The position numbers and the translations under genes are program-made. Positions 8,466 through 17,650 of a DNA stretch of 64,000 bases are shown here, in pieces (the stretch's first letter is position 1; every line of letters starts with the position of its first letter). A model generated the notes under the pieces. It did not search any database. It was not told the DNA's origin and saw nothing but the letters and a program-made list of their open reading frames with translations. Source of the stretch: Eubacterium sp. AM49-13BH. GTDB lineage: Bacteria > Bacillota > Clostridia > Lachnospirales > Lachnospiraceae. The DNA lies in NCBI RefSeq assembly GCF_003464165.1, contig NZ_QSEK01000001.1, positions 1 to 64,000 on the forward strand, in the 5' to 3' direction.

Positions 8466-8602
8466 GATGTGGTGTTGTAATTATTTGCAGGTACTTTGGA
8501 GCCGCCGGCACTTAACAAGTTGCAGGAACTGCAACGAGTTTAGTGTCCGCTGCGAGCGACAAGTAGCGCAAGCGTGCCTGAAAATAATTACAACACCACA
8601 TC
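8466..8602 (+). repeat. Structured intergenic element, copy A
   Basis: A 26-base arm (8466-8491) pairs with 8577-8602 with one mismatch. Inside is a core shared with copy B at 37267-37423: CGCCGGCACTTA, then a hairpin (GTTGCAG/CTGCAAC in this copy), then AAGTAGCGCAAGCGTGC. The outer arms of A and B are unrelated in sequence but each is self-complementary. It lies in the divergent region between the TetR and MMPL genes, upstream of the operators. Function is unknown; no protein is encoded. Confidence 0.8.
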
Positions 8603-8651
8603 TTATGTCAACATTATACACCAACTCAATTATAAAATAAATATTAAAAAA

Positions 8652-8664
8652 TGACTTTTGGTCA
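8652..8664 (+). promoter_or_regulatory. Candidate TetR operator 1
   Basis: The dyad TGAC-TTTTG-GTCA sits just upstream of the -35 of the MMPL promoter. An almost identical copy lies at 8719-8731, 67 bases centre to centre. Binding by the adjacent TetR protein is inferred from position and symmetry. Confidence 0.65.
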
Positions 8665-8672
8665 ATTTTCTA

Positions 8673-8700
8673 TTGACTATGTGTTTTGAGGTGCTATAAT
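8673..8700 (+). promoter_or_regulatory. Sigma-A type promoter of the MMPL operon
   Basis: TTGACT at 8673-8678 and TATAAT at 8695-8700 are separated by 16 bases. The promoter lies between the two candidate TetR operators, the geometry expected for repression. Confidence 0.7.
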
Positions 8701-8718
8701 GTCAACTGAAATTGAAAA

Positions 8719-8731
8719 TGACTATTGGTCA
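8719..8731 (+). promoter_or_regulatory. Candidate TetR operator 2
   Basis: The dyad TGAC-TATTG-GTCA lies downstream of the -10 element, about 20 bases past it, and matches operator 1 in both half-sites. It would block transcription initiation or early elongation if bound. Confidence 0.65.
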
Positions 8732-8809
8732 TATTTGTTAAAGACATGAATACTTATATGACTAAGGGTTGTTGGCATTTGCATCTTACAGAAAGGCGTG
8801 GTTATTTAT

Positions 8810-10900
8810 ATGAAAAAGTTTGGAAAAGTTGTTGTTAAGTTAAGAATTCCAATTCTGGTTCTTAGCTTCCTGCTGTTGATTCCATCAGTTCTTGGTTACT
8901 TTAATACCAGAGTTAATTACGATATCCTGTATTATCTGCCAAGTGATATCGACACTATGCAGGGACAGGACATTTTGCTTGATGATTTCGGAAAGGGCGC
9001 TTATGCAATGGTCGTCGTTGACGGAATGAATAAGTCAAATGTTTCTAAGTTGGTAAAGAAGGTTGAGGGGGTTGACCATGTAGCGTCAGTTATCTCTTAT
9101 AGTGGAATAGTAGGAGATGATGTTCCTTCAGAAATTCTTCCTGATAAGTTCCGTTCTTATTTTGAAAATGAGGATTCAGGAGCTACGTTGTTTGCAATAT
9201 TCTTTGATGATACAACATCAAGTGACGATACAATGAAGGCTATTCAGGAAGTAAGAGATGTTACGGATAATCAGTGTTATATTGCCGGTATGTCTGCTGT
9301 AGTTACAGATACTAAGACAATGGCAGAAAAGGAGACTCCTTTTTATGTACTTGTAGCGGTTGTTCTTGTATGTATCGTACTTGCTATATTTATGGATTCA
9401 TTCCTTGTACCAGTATTCTTTATGTTAAGTATAGGTATGGCAATTGTGTATAACCTTGGTTCTAATTATTTCTTAGGTGAGGTTTCATACATAACGAAAG
9501 CACTGGCAGCGGTACTTCAGCTTGGTGTAACTCTGGATTATTCTATATTCTTATGGCACAGTTACAAGGAAGCTAAGGAAGAAACTCCGGATGATCATCA
9601 AGAAGCTATGGCGGTTGCTATTGGGAATACACTTACATCAGTTGTTGGTTCTTCCATAACAACTGTTGCAGGATTCATCGCACTCTGCTTTATGAGCTTT
9701 ACACTTGGTCTTGACCTTGGTGTTGTTATGGCAAAGGGTGTTGTATTGGGTGTTATTGGTTGTGTTACAATACTTCCTTCCCTTATTCTTACATTTGACA
9801 AGGCTCTTGAGAAGACAATGCATAGAGAGATTATGCCGAATTTTGATAAGCCGGCAAGATGGATAGTTAATCATTCATGGATATTCCTTATAATATTCGT
9901 TCTGCTTCTTGGCCCGGCAATCTACGGATATAACAATACTAAGGTTTACTATGATTTATCTGATACACTTCCAGAGAAGCTTAACTGTTCGCAGGCTAAC
10001 AAGCTGCTTGCCGACAACTTTGACGGAACTAATTCTATATATATGATTCTTGCAGACAGTAATCTCTCAGCAGAGGATTCTAATGCAATGATGAATGAGG
10101 TAAATGATCTGGACGGAATTTCATTTGCATTAAGTATTGACTCAGCACTCGGTGGAGAAATCCCTACGGAAATGCTTCCTGATTCGCTTGTTTCAGAGCT
10201 TAAGGGTGATGAATACCAGATTATGATGGTATCAACTAATTACACAATTGCTTCTGATGAAATCAATGACCAGATTAATAAGGTTGATGCGATTGCAAAG
10301 AAGTATGATGCTAAATCTATGGTAATTGGAGAAGCCCCTTGTACTAAGGATCTTATCACTATTACTGATAAGGATTTCAAGACAGTTAGTGCAGTTTCAA
10401 TTGTTGCGATATTCTTTATTATTTTCTTCGTATTAAAGTCAATATCTCTTCCGGTAATTCTGGTTGCTGCTATTGAATTTGCTATATTTGTTAATATGGG
10501 TATTCCATATTATACAGGAACAACGATACCATTTATATCTTCAGTAGTAATCGGAACTATTCAGCTTGGTGCGACAGTCGATTATGCAATTCTTATGACT
10601 ACAAGATATAAGAGAGAAAGAGCCGCTGGTAACTCTAAGAAAGAGTCTATATCAATAGCACTTGGAACATCTATTCCATCTATTATTGTCAGCGCACTTG
10701 GTTTCTTCGCAGCAACATTTGGTGTAGGTATGATAGCCAGTGTTGATATGATTGCTTCACTTTGTACACTTATGGCACGAGGTGCAATCATCAGTATGTT
10801 TGTTGTTATATTTGTTCTTCCATCACTTTTCGTATTGCTTGATAAGGTGATTATTCATACAAGTTTAGGTTTTAAGCCTAAGAAGAACAGTCAGAATTAA
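8810..10900 (+). CDS. MMPL/RND-family transporter
   Basis: The ~696-aa membrane protein has the duplicated RND/MMPL layout: a first membrane helix (~10-30), an extracytoplasmic domain, five helices (~180-325), then the same pattern again (helix ~350, domain, five helices ~525-685). The family motif Gx3DY is present in both halves (LGVTLDYSIFLWHSYKE and LGATVDYAILMTTRYKRE), and it normally carries the proton-relay aspartate. The substrate is unknown; Firmicute members export lipids or drugs. It is followed after 16 bases by the repeat-rich lipoprotein, a common partner. Start: GTG at 8798 is also in frame, but the protein from ATG 8810 begins with a proper positively charged N-terminus (MKKFGK). 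Confidence 0.88.
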   Translation: MKKFGKVVVKLRIPILVLSFLLLIPSVLGYFNTRVNYDILYYLPSDIDTMQGQDILLDDFGKGAYAMVVVDGMNKSNVSKLVKKVEGVDHVASVISYSGIVGDDVPSEILPDKFRSYFENEDSGATLFAIFFDDTTSSDDTMKAIQEVRDVTDNQCYIAGMSAVVTDTKTMAEKETPFYVLVAVVLVCIVLAIFMDSFLVPVFFMLSIGMAIVYNLGSNYFLGEVSYITKALAAVLQLGVTLDYSIFLWHSYKEAKEETPDDHQEAMAVAIGNTLTSVVGSSITTVAGFIALCFMSFTLGLDLGVVMAKGVVLGVIGCVTILPSLILTFDKALEKTMHREIMPNFDKPARWIVNHSWIFLIIFVLLLGPAIYGYNNTKVYYDLSDTLPEKLNCSQANKLLADNFDGTNSIYMILADSNLSAEDSNAMMNEVNDLDGISFALSIDSALGGEIPTEMLPDSLVSELKGDEYQIMMVSTNYTIASDEINDQINKVDAIAKKYDAKSMVIGEAPCTKDLITITDKDFKTVSAVSIVAIFFIIFFVLKSISLPVILVAAIEFAIFVNMGIPYYTGTTIPFISSVVIGTIQLGATVDYAILMTTRYKRERAAGNSKKESISIALGTSIPSIIVSALGFFAATFGVGMIASVDMIASLCTLMARGAIISMFVVIFVLPSLFVLLDKVIIHTSLGFKPKKNSQN

Positions 10901-10916
10901 ATTAGGAGGATTTATT

Positions 10917-13237
10917 ATGGTAAAGAAGAATTTATTCAGATATAGTTCAGTTTTAATGTGTGTAGTTCTTACAGCAGCAAGCCTTGTTGGCTGCGGTGCT
11001 AATACAGCTGCAACAACAGGAACAGATACAGCTTATGTAACAGAGATGGCAGCAGGCAGTACAGAGGCTACGATTACACAGGCAATAACTAATGAACTTG
11101 CAGTGTCTAACAAGAGCACACTTGCAACTAACACAAGACAGGAAACAGTTTATGTATTCAATGATGCTTCCGGTAACAAGAATCACATCACTGTCAACGA
11201 AAAGATTACAGACGCTAACGGCAATGAGACTCTTAATAAGACTGAGTCAAGTGAAAATGCGCCAGTAACAATGAAGGTTACTTACAAGCTTGATGGCAAG
11301 GAAATTAAGCCGCAAGACCTGGCTGGAAAGAGCGGAAAGGTTACAATACGTTTTGATTACACTAATAATCAGAAGAAAACTGTAACAATTAATGGTAAAA
11401 AGCAGACAGTTGCCGTACCATTTACAATGATTACAGGCATTATGCTTCCAACAGATGTATTCTCAAATGTTGAGGTTACTAATGGTAAACTTACTAAGGT
11501 TGGAGACAATATTGTGGCAGTCGGTATGACAATGCCAGGACTTAAGGATACTATGAATCTTAAGTTTAATGATAAGTCACTTGATCTTGATATTCCTGAG
11601 TATTTTGAATTAACAGCAGATGTTAAGGATTTCTCACTTGATATGACAATGTCTGTTGCAACATCTAATCTTCTCTCAGATATGAATGCTGATGACATTA
11701 CTTTAGATGATCTAAAGAAAACTGTTGCTTCATTAGATGATGCAGCAACACAGCTTGCAGACGGAACAGTTACATTACAGGATGGAACACAGCAGTTAAG
11801 TGATGCAATTCCAGCACTTACTGATGGTGTTGACCAGTTAAATACAGGGGCTTCTTCTCTTAAGGATGGTATATATGCATACGCAGATGGCGCTGCAAGT
11901 GCATATGAGGGTTCAGTTTCACTTAATAACAACATGAAGACATATGCTGACGGAATCGGAACTCTTTACAATACTCTTAAGGATAACAATTTTGACAGCA
12001 GTGTTGCTTCTGCAGCAGATGGTGCAAGTCAGCTGGCAGCAGGCGCTACAACACTTGATGCAGGAATTGACAGTGCTTTATCTGGTGCTGGAGCGCTTGT
12101 TACTGGGGCAGATACATTATCAGGCGGTCTTACAAAGCTTGAGGATGGTTCTGACAAGTTATCAGCAGGAACTTCCCAGTTAAAGAGCAGTCTTAAAGAT
12201 GGAATGACACAGGCAACAGAAAGCTATAGCACAGCTTATGGAAGCTTCTATAAAGTAGCATTTACAGTAACATGCATGAGTCAGGGAATTAATCCTAATT
12301 CAGCAACACCACAGCAGCAGGCAGTAATCGCAGCAGCTTTGGCACAGTCTGGTATATCACAGACACCTGATGTAACAAGTAAGACACAGTACGCTTTAGC
12401 AACAGGTTATATATTAAAGAACTATGCATCTGTCAAGCAGGTAGTTGCTGCTACTGTAAGTGCAGCAGCTGGAGGACAGCTTGATGAAGCGACAGTAAGT
12501 TCTAAGGCAGATGAGCAGATTGTTACAATGACAAGTGGACTTTCACAGGCTTATCAGGCATATAACAATTGCAATACAACATTATCATCTCTTGAAGATG
12601 CCGGATATTTTGATGGTATGAGCGACCTTAATGCTGGTATTAAGTCAGCTAATTCTGGTGCAACACAGCTTAAAGCAGGAATTGACCAGTTAAGCACAGG
12701 TGCAGGACAGTTAAGTGCTGGTTCTAAGCAGCTTAAGGCAGGACTTGGTACATTAAGTACAGGGCTTAACACACTCAGCACATCAGTTGGTTCATTCTCA
12801 ACTTACAAGGAAGGAACTCTCTGCTCAAGCTATATGCATTAAATCTTAATGCAGGAAAACTTCATCAGGAAGGAACAGCAGTCCTTCAGAGCGGACTTTC
12901 ACAGCTTACAGCTAATAATGCTACATTAAAGAGTGGAGTATCACAGCTTGCAGATGGAACAGCTACATTAAAGGATAGTTCAGGAACACTTGCAGATGGA
13001 GTTACACAGTTAAACGAAGGTGCAATTACATTAAAGGATGGAATGGCACAGTTTAACAGCGAAGCAATTGAGCCTATCACAAAGCTTGTAGACTCAGACG
13101 CACAGACAGCCGTTGACACAATCAAGGCAGTAGTTAAGGCAGGTCAGGAATACAATTCATTCTTAGGCAAGTCAGATGACAAAGCTGGAAGTGTAACATT
13201 TGTCTATAAGACAGCAGGCATTACAGCTAATAAATAA
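10917..13237 (+). pseudogene. Repeat-rich lipoprotein partner of the MMPL transporter, frameshifted
   Basis: The N-terminus is a lipoprotein signal peptide with lipobox LVGC. The rest is extracytoplasmic, with a beta-rich part (~50-230) and many repeats of the type LxxGxxxLxxG (DGTQQLSDA, DGVDQLNTG, AGIDQLSTG), as in YhgE/Pip-like proteins of MMPL operons. The first frame ends at 12842 (641 aa). The same repeat pattern continues in another frame to 13237 (LQSGLSQLTANNATLKSG and onward). The switch lies near 12811-12830, where loss of one base, or gain of one CT unit in CTCTCT (12817-12822), would explain it. It may be a real mutation or a sequence error. An AGGAGG site precedes the ATG. Confidence 0.8.
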
Positions 13238-13272
13238 GCTTTTTTCTTTCAAACACTTTCATATAAAGATGG

Positions 13273-13312
13273 AACAGCCACCCGCGGGGAAACCCAAGGG
13301 TGGCTGTTTCAA
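13273..13312 (+). terminator. Terminator between the MMPL operon and the marR gene
   Basis: The hairpin AACAGCCACCC / GGGTGGCTGTT (13273-13283 with 13298-13308) encloses a 14-base loop and is followed by a short T-rich stretch. It lies between convergent genes and touches the stop codon of marR. Confidence 0.75.
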
Positions 13313-13749
13313 TATGTAATCTGATGGAAGAAATCTTCCAGCCGTATAAATGTTTTCATAAGAACCTCGGCTTCTTCTTTTGTTAAATCCTTCGTGATAT
13401 GTCCAATCATATCCTTGTGAAAATTCTCATGATGTCTGTATGCGGCAATTCCTTTGTCTGTAAGAGAAGCATAGACTATACGGCGGTCTTTCTCACCGCG
13501 TTTTCTTATCACATAGCCTTTTTTCACAAGTCCGTTGATTCCGACTGTCAGAGTTCCCATTGTTACTCCAAGTGACTTGGAAATTGTGGACATAGTACGA
13601 GGTTCTTCAATTCCGATTGCCTCTATAATATGCATGTCTGTAACAGAAATATCTTTAAATTCTTCTGTGATAAGAGCCCTTTCTTCAATGTTCAAGATAT
13701 CATTGAACAAGTCTACAAGCACAGAATTCAGAGACTCAAATATATCCAT
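13309..13749 (-). CDS. MarR-family transcriptional regulator
   Basis: The 146-aa protein has the winged-helix fold of MarR, visible as PRTMSTISKSLGVTMGTLTVGINGLVKKGYVIRKRGEKDRR (helix-turn-helix then wing with DRR). It lies tail to tail with the MMPL lipoprotein gene and head to head with the sugar kinase gene, so its target is not certain. FabT-type regulators of fatty-acid genes have similar size and cannot be excluded. ATG at 13749 is preferred over GTG at 13755 because AAGGTA is spaced correctly only for the ATG. Confidence 0.85.
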   Translation of the reverse strand: MDIFESLNSVLVDLFNDILNIEERALITEEFKDISVTDMHIIEAIGIEEPRTMSTISKSLGVTMGTLTVGINGLVKKGYVIRKRGEKDRRIVYASLTDKGIAAYRHHENFHKDMIGHITKDLTKEEAEVLMKTFIRLEDFFHQITY

Positions 13750-13908
13750 AAACACGTACCTTAACCTTACTTATTAATAAAATAATTATATCTTATTAAA
13801 AAGTAATATGCAAGTTTGCAATTTGTACAAATGTGGTGTAATATGTCATTGGAATATGCAAAACTGGGTATTTGATACCCTTAATCTATTATGACGTTGG
13901 AGGAAGAC
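13750..13908. promoter_or_regulatory. Divergent promoter region of marR and the sugar kinase gene
   Basis: This 159-base AT-rich region holds the promoters of both divergent genes. A small dyad GGGTATTTGATACCC at 13867-13881 lies about 28 bases before the kinase start and could be an operator or leader hairpin. Nothing else is recognised. Confidence 0.35.
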
Positions 13909-14922
13909 ATGAAATTTATAGCAATTGGTGAATTGATGTTGAGATTATCACCACCTAACTATGAAAAGCTTGTAACTACACATGATTTCAGAGTTAATTA
14001 CGGCGGAGCAGAGGCAAATGTAGCGGTTTCCCTTGCAAACCTTGGTGTTGATTCAACATTTTTTACAGTATTACCTAACTCAGACCTTGGAAAGTCAACT
14101 ATTAATTATCTTAAGTCTAATGATGTGCATACCAAGCACATTATAAGATCAGAAGGAAGAATGGGACTTTATTATCTGGAAGAAGGTGTTTCTGTCAGAC
14201 CTTCACAGGTAATATATGATAGAGCTGATTCTGCATTTGCAGAATACGACTATAAGGATGTTGATTTCGAGGAGATTCTTAAGGATTATGACTGGCTCCA
14301 TATTAGCGGTATCACTCCAGCTCTTTCTTACAACTGCCGTAAGATGATGGATATGGCAGTTAAGGCAGCTAAGAAGATGGGACTTACTGTCAGCTTCGAC
14401 CCTAACTGGAGAAGTACGCTCTGGTCATTCGAGACTGCAAGAGATGTTCTTAGTAAGTACCTTCCTTATGTTGATGTGCTTATTGGAATCGAACCTATCC
14501 ATGTATACAGAGAAGATGGAACTGATGTTAAAGACGGTCTTACAATGGACCCATCATTTAAGGACATGGACAGAGTATTTAAGGCAATAGACGAGCAGTA
14601 TCATATGAAGGCTATTGCAAGAACTGTAAGATATGTACACTCAGGAAGCAACAACTCTTTAAAGGCTTTCTATTATACTAACGGAGAGACTTATGAGAGC
14701 AAGACAATTAATTTCGAGATAGTAGACCGAGTTGGTGGCGGCGATGCATTTTCATCAGGACTTATCTATGCCCTTATGGACAATATGACTCCTGAAGATA
14801 CTGTTAACTTCGCTGTTGCTTCTTCAGTAATGAAGCATGCTATCAGAGGTGATACTAATATCACATGTGTTGACCACATTAAGAGACTTATGAAGAATTC
14901 GTCTTTCGATGTGCAGAGATAA
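13909..14922 (+). CDS. kdgK: PfkB-family sugar kinase, probably 2-dehydro-3-deoxygluconokinase
   Basis: The 337-aa ribokinase-fold kinase has the N-terminal signature GGAEANVAVSLANLG and the C-terminal PfkB signature DRVGGGDAFSSGLIYALM with the catalytic Asp of the GGGDAF anion hole. The N-terminus (FIAIGELMLRLSPP) is typical of KdgK, which phosphorylates 2-keto-3-deoxygluconate in hexuronate and pectin breakdown. An adjacent aldolase is not in the window, so the substrate is inferred. ATG at 13909 is chosen because GGAGG lies just before it; ATG at 13891 lacks such a site. A terminator follows. Confidence 0.78.
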   Translation: MKFIAIGELMLRLSPPNYEKLVTTHDFRVNYGGAEANVAVSLANLGVDSTFFTVLPNSDLGKSTINYLKSNDVHTKHIIRSEGRMGLYYLEEGVSVRPSQVIYDRADSAFAEYDYKDVDFEEILKDYDWLHISGITPALSYNCRKMMDMAVKAAKKMGLTVSFDPNWRSTLWSFETARDVLSKYLPYVDVLIGIEPIHVYREDGTDVKDGLTMDPSFKDMDRVFKAIDEQYHMKAIARTVRYVHSGSNNSLKAFYYTNGETYESKTINFEIVDRVGGGDAFSSGLIYALMDNMTPEDTVNFAVASSVMKHAIRGDTNITCVDHIKRLMKNSSFDVQR

Positions 14923-14937
14923 TTTAATATTAAGATT

Positions 14938-14968
14938 ACCTGTTCCGTGTGTGGAACAGGTTTTTTTA
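14938..14968 (+). terminator. Terminator after the sugar kinase gene
   Basis: The hairpin ACCTGTTCC / GGAACAGGT has a 6-base loop (GTGTGT) and is followed by seven T. Confidence 0.9.
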
Positions 14969-14982
14969 CGGAGGCTTAAGTT

Positions 14983-16374
14983 ATGAGTATTAATATTTGT
15001 CCAATGGTTGCACTGGCAGCTGAGCTGACGAATGTGCCTTTATGGCTTTGTATACCATTTGCATGTCTGCTTTTGTGTATAGCCATAATTCCACTTGTAA
15101 AAGGAGAATGGTGGGAAAAGTACAGACCATTTGCTGTAATATTCTGGTCACTGCTTTTTATAATTCCGTTCGCAGTTAAGTATGGTGCTGGAACAGCAGC
15201 AGAGACTGTACTTGAATGTCTGGTAAATGATTATCTTACATTCATTGTACTGCTTTTCGGTCTTTTCTGCGTAGCAGGTAACATAACAGTTGAGGGAAGT
15301 CTTGTTGGTTCACCAAGAGTAAATGTTATTCTTCTTGGAATAGGAACCCTTCTTTCAAGCTGGATTGGAACGACAGGTGCGTCAATGCTTCTTGTAAGAC
15401 CTGTTATTAAGATGAATTCTTGGAGAAGAAATAAGGCTCACATTATGGTGTTCTTCATTTTCCTTATATCTAATATGGGAGGAAGTCTTACACCTATCGG
15501 TGACCCACCACTTCTTATGGGATTTTCAAGAGGTGTTCCTTTCTTCTGGAGTATAAGATTCTTTCCGATACTGCTCCTTAACATGATTATTCTTCTAACA
15601 GTGCTTTATTTTCTTGACAAGAGAGCATACAGGAAGGATATAGCAGCAGGTTATATGCCGGAGATTAAGGAAAATGAACCACTTATAAGATTTGAGGGAT
15701 TACATAATATTATATTCATCGTAATTATTGTTGCAGCAGTTATATTAAGCGGAGTACTTCCGGATGTACCATTTTTCCAGAATGCTGCCGGCGAGGTAAT
15801 CTCAATTCCTATATTTGGAGAGGTTAAGCTTGCAATTACTTCACTTATTGAAGTGGTTATGATTCTTTTAGCCGCATTTTTATCATTCAAGACAACTAAT
15901 GCAGAGATAAGAAAGAAGAACCATTTCACATGGGGCGCCATTCAGGAAGTTGCTGTACTTTTCATAGGTATATTTATTACTATGCAGCCAGCTCTTATGA
16001 TTTTAAAGAGCGCAGGCGCAGAGCTTGGACTTACACATCCATCACAGATGTTCTGGGTAACGGGTGCACTTTCAAGTTTCCTTGATAATACACCAACTTA
16101 CCTTGTATTTCTTACAACGGCTGGTTCTATGGGATTCGCGTCAGGACTTACAACTGCACTTGGAGTTGTTCCTGCAAAAATGCTTACGGCAATATCATGT
16201 GGCGCGGTATTTATGGGAGCAATGACTTATATCGGTAATGCACCTAATTTCATGGTTAAGTCAATATCAGATGAAAATGGTGTTAAGATGCCAAGCTTCT
16301 TTGGGTATATTGTGTGGTCATTGTGTTGCCTTGTACCAGTATTCCTTATTGACACACTATTATTCTTTATATAA
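14983..16374 (+). CDS. Sodium:proton antiporter / anion transporter of the ArsB/NhaD superfamily
   Basis: The 463-aa protein has about 11 hydrophobic segments and no soluble domain. The motifs SNMGGSLTPIGDPPLLMGFSRGVPFFW and SSFLDNTPTYLVFL are characteristic of NhaD-like and related ion transporters (IT superfamily). It probably exchanges Na+ for protons or carries an anion across the cytoplasmic membrane; substrate choice cannot be settled here. GGAGG lies nine bases before ATG, right after the kinase terminator. The cytidylate kinase-like gene follows closely and may be in the same transcript. Confidence 0.8.
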   Translation: MSINICPMVALAAELTNVPLWLCIPFACLLLCIAIIPLVKGEWWEKYRPFAVIFWSLLFIIPFAVKYGAGTAAETVLECLVNDYLTFIVLLFGLFCVAGNITVEGSLVGSPRVNVILLGIGTLLSSWIGTTGASMLLVRPVIKMNSWRRNKAHIMVFFIFLISNMGGSLTPIGDPPLLMGFSRGVPFFWSIRFFPILLLNMIILLTVLYFLDKRAYRKDIAAGYMPEIKENEPLIRFEGLHNIIFIVIIVAAVILSGVLPDVPFFQNAAGEVISIPIFGEVKLAITSLIEVVMILLAAFLSFKTTNAEIRKKNHFTWGAIQEVAVLFIGIFITMQPALMILKSAGAELGLTHPSQMFWVTGALSSFLDNTPTYLVFLTTAGSMGFASGLTTALGVVPAKMLTAISCGAVFMGAMTYIGNAPNFMVKSISDENGVKMPSFFGYIVWSLCCLVPVFLIDTLLFFI

Positions 16375-16390
16375 TTAGGAGGTGCGCATT

Positions 16391-17374
16391 ATGGCAGATA
16401 ATGATAAAATAACTGAACTTGCGAACAGAATATACGCACTGGACGAGAAAGTATATAAAGCTACAGGTTCTAATCTGGGACGTGTATATCAGGGAAACAA
16501 GGAAAAATGTATTAATGATTTAAGAGATTTGATTAAATCAAGTGCGGATTCTTCAGTTCTTAGAAGTGAACTTGCACTTATAAGTAATATGGCAAGAACC
16601 ACTAAAAAGAATCCTCAGCTTCATAAAGAAATAATGCATGAATATGGTGAGATTTTTGATGAAGCAATGGCTATGCAGGAAGCGAGAGAGGGAAATGATA
16701 TTATTGACCCGGAGCATGCAGAGCTTAACATGTCCAATCTTGCAAACAGATTTGGAAAGGACGACAATCTTATTATATGCATAGGCCGTTCATATGGCTG
16801 TGCCGGAACAGATATAGGTTTCAAGCTTGCTGATAAGTTAAGAATCAGCTATTATGATGTATCTATCATGAACGAGATATTACAGCGTAATGAAGAACAT
16901 GAAGAAACTGACAGAGCTTTATTCCAGAATAAAACAGCAAGGACACCGGCTCAGTGGTGGAGAGATTTTAGGAAGTACCATGGTCTTTCAAGGTCGGATG
17001 TACAGTTCTTTAATACATCTAAGAAGCTGGTCGATTTAGCAAAGCAGGAACCATATGTTATCATGGGAAGATATGCGGATAATATTCTTACTAAGAACCA
17101 CATTCCTCATATAAGCATATTTATCACAGCTCCTAAGAAGCTGCGTATACAGAGAACTTACCATACAAGCAAAGAGAAGCTTACTTATAAGCAGGCTGCG
17201 AAGTATGTTTCAAAAGAGGATAAGGCACATCTTAAAAGATACGCATTCTATACAGGCAAGAAGTGGGGCGAAGCAGATAATTACGACCTCACAATTAACA
17301 GTTCAACTTATGGAATTGACGGAAGCGTAGATCTGATTATGAGAATTGTGGCTAAGAATCAGCTTGACAACTAA
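16391..17374 (+). CDS. Cytidylate kinase-like family protein
   Basis: The 327-aa protein has a C-terminal half (from about residue 115) resembling the cytidylate kinase-like AAA_26 family, with IICIGRSYGCAGTDIGFKLA in the place of a P-loop and AQWWRDFRKYH, PYVIMGRYAD downstream. The P-loop is atypical (GRSYGCAGTD), as in this family. The N-terminal ~110 residues are helical and unassigned. The nucleotide or other substrate is unknown. AGGAGG is eight bases before ATG 16391; the GTG at 16382 overlaps this site and is not used. Confidence 0.72.
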   Translation: MADNDKITELANRIYALDEKVYKATGSNLGRVYQGNKEKCINDLRDLIKSSADSSVLRSELALISNMARTTKKNPQLHKEIMHEYGEIFDEAMAMQEAREGNDIIDPEHAELNMSNLANRFGKDDNLIICIGRSYGCAGTDIGFKLADKLRISYYDVSIMNEILQRNEEHEETDRALFQNKTARTPAQWWRDFRKYHGLSRSDVQFFNTSKKLVDLAKQEPYVIMGRYADNILTKNHIPHISIFITAPKKLRIQRTYHTSKEKLTYKQAAKYVSKEDKAHLKRYAFYTGKKWGEADNYDLTINSSTYGIDGSVDLIMRIVAKNQLDN

Positions 17375-17407
17375 ACATTTATTATATAAAATCTAATCAA
17401 ATGCATT

Positions 17408-17650
17408 GACGAAGACAGTAGGTTGGAGTGAAAAGCATGAGCGAGCCGGGATGGTGAGAGCCGGTGCGAGTACTATCCATCCGAACATCACTTCTGAGCA
17501 TCTTCGCTGAAATCATCACGAGACTAAGCGGGGACGGTAATCCCATCGTCAGGTTAAAGCCAGGGACGCATATGATAGTATGTCGTAATCATTCAGATTT
17601 TAGGATAAGTATGTTACCCCTCTGTTGTATTACGGCAGAGGGGTTTTTTC
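17408..17650 (+). promoter_or_regulatory. T-box riboswitch leader of ileS
   Basis: Stem I is clear: AGCGAGCCGGGATGGTGAGAG with its distal loop, AGTA on the 5' side of the specifier loop, and GAACATCACTTCTGAG on the 3' side. The specifier codon is ATC (17487-17489), matching isoleucine and the gene downstream. A stem III-like GGGGACGG...CCATCGTC follows. The leader ends in a terminator at 17617-17649. The canonical T-box AGGGTGGNACCGCG is not found; the best match is AGGGACGC at 17562-17569, as though the UGGN bulge were missing. Family assignment is strong, read-through mechanism uncertain. Confidence 0.82.
17617..17649 (+). terminator. T-box terminator hairpin
   Basis: CCCCTCTG (17617-17624) pairs with CAGAGGGG (17636-17643), followed by six T. 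It is the regulated terminator in front of ileS. The 5' arm contains CCCT, which could instead pair with AGGG at 17562-17565 in an antiterminator. Confidence 0.88.

Noticed and set aside
12805..12845. Programmed -1 frameshift in the lipoprotein gene
   Set aside because: No X-XXY-YYZ slippery sequence and no following pseudoknot are evident at this or any of the other three frameshift positions.
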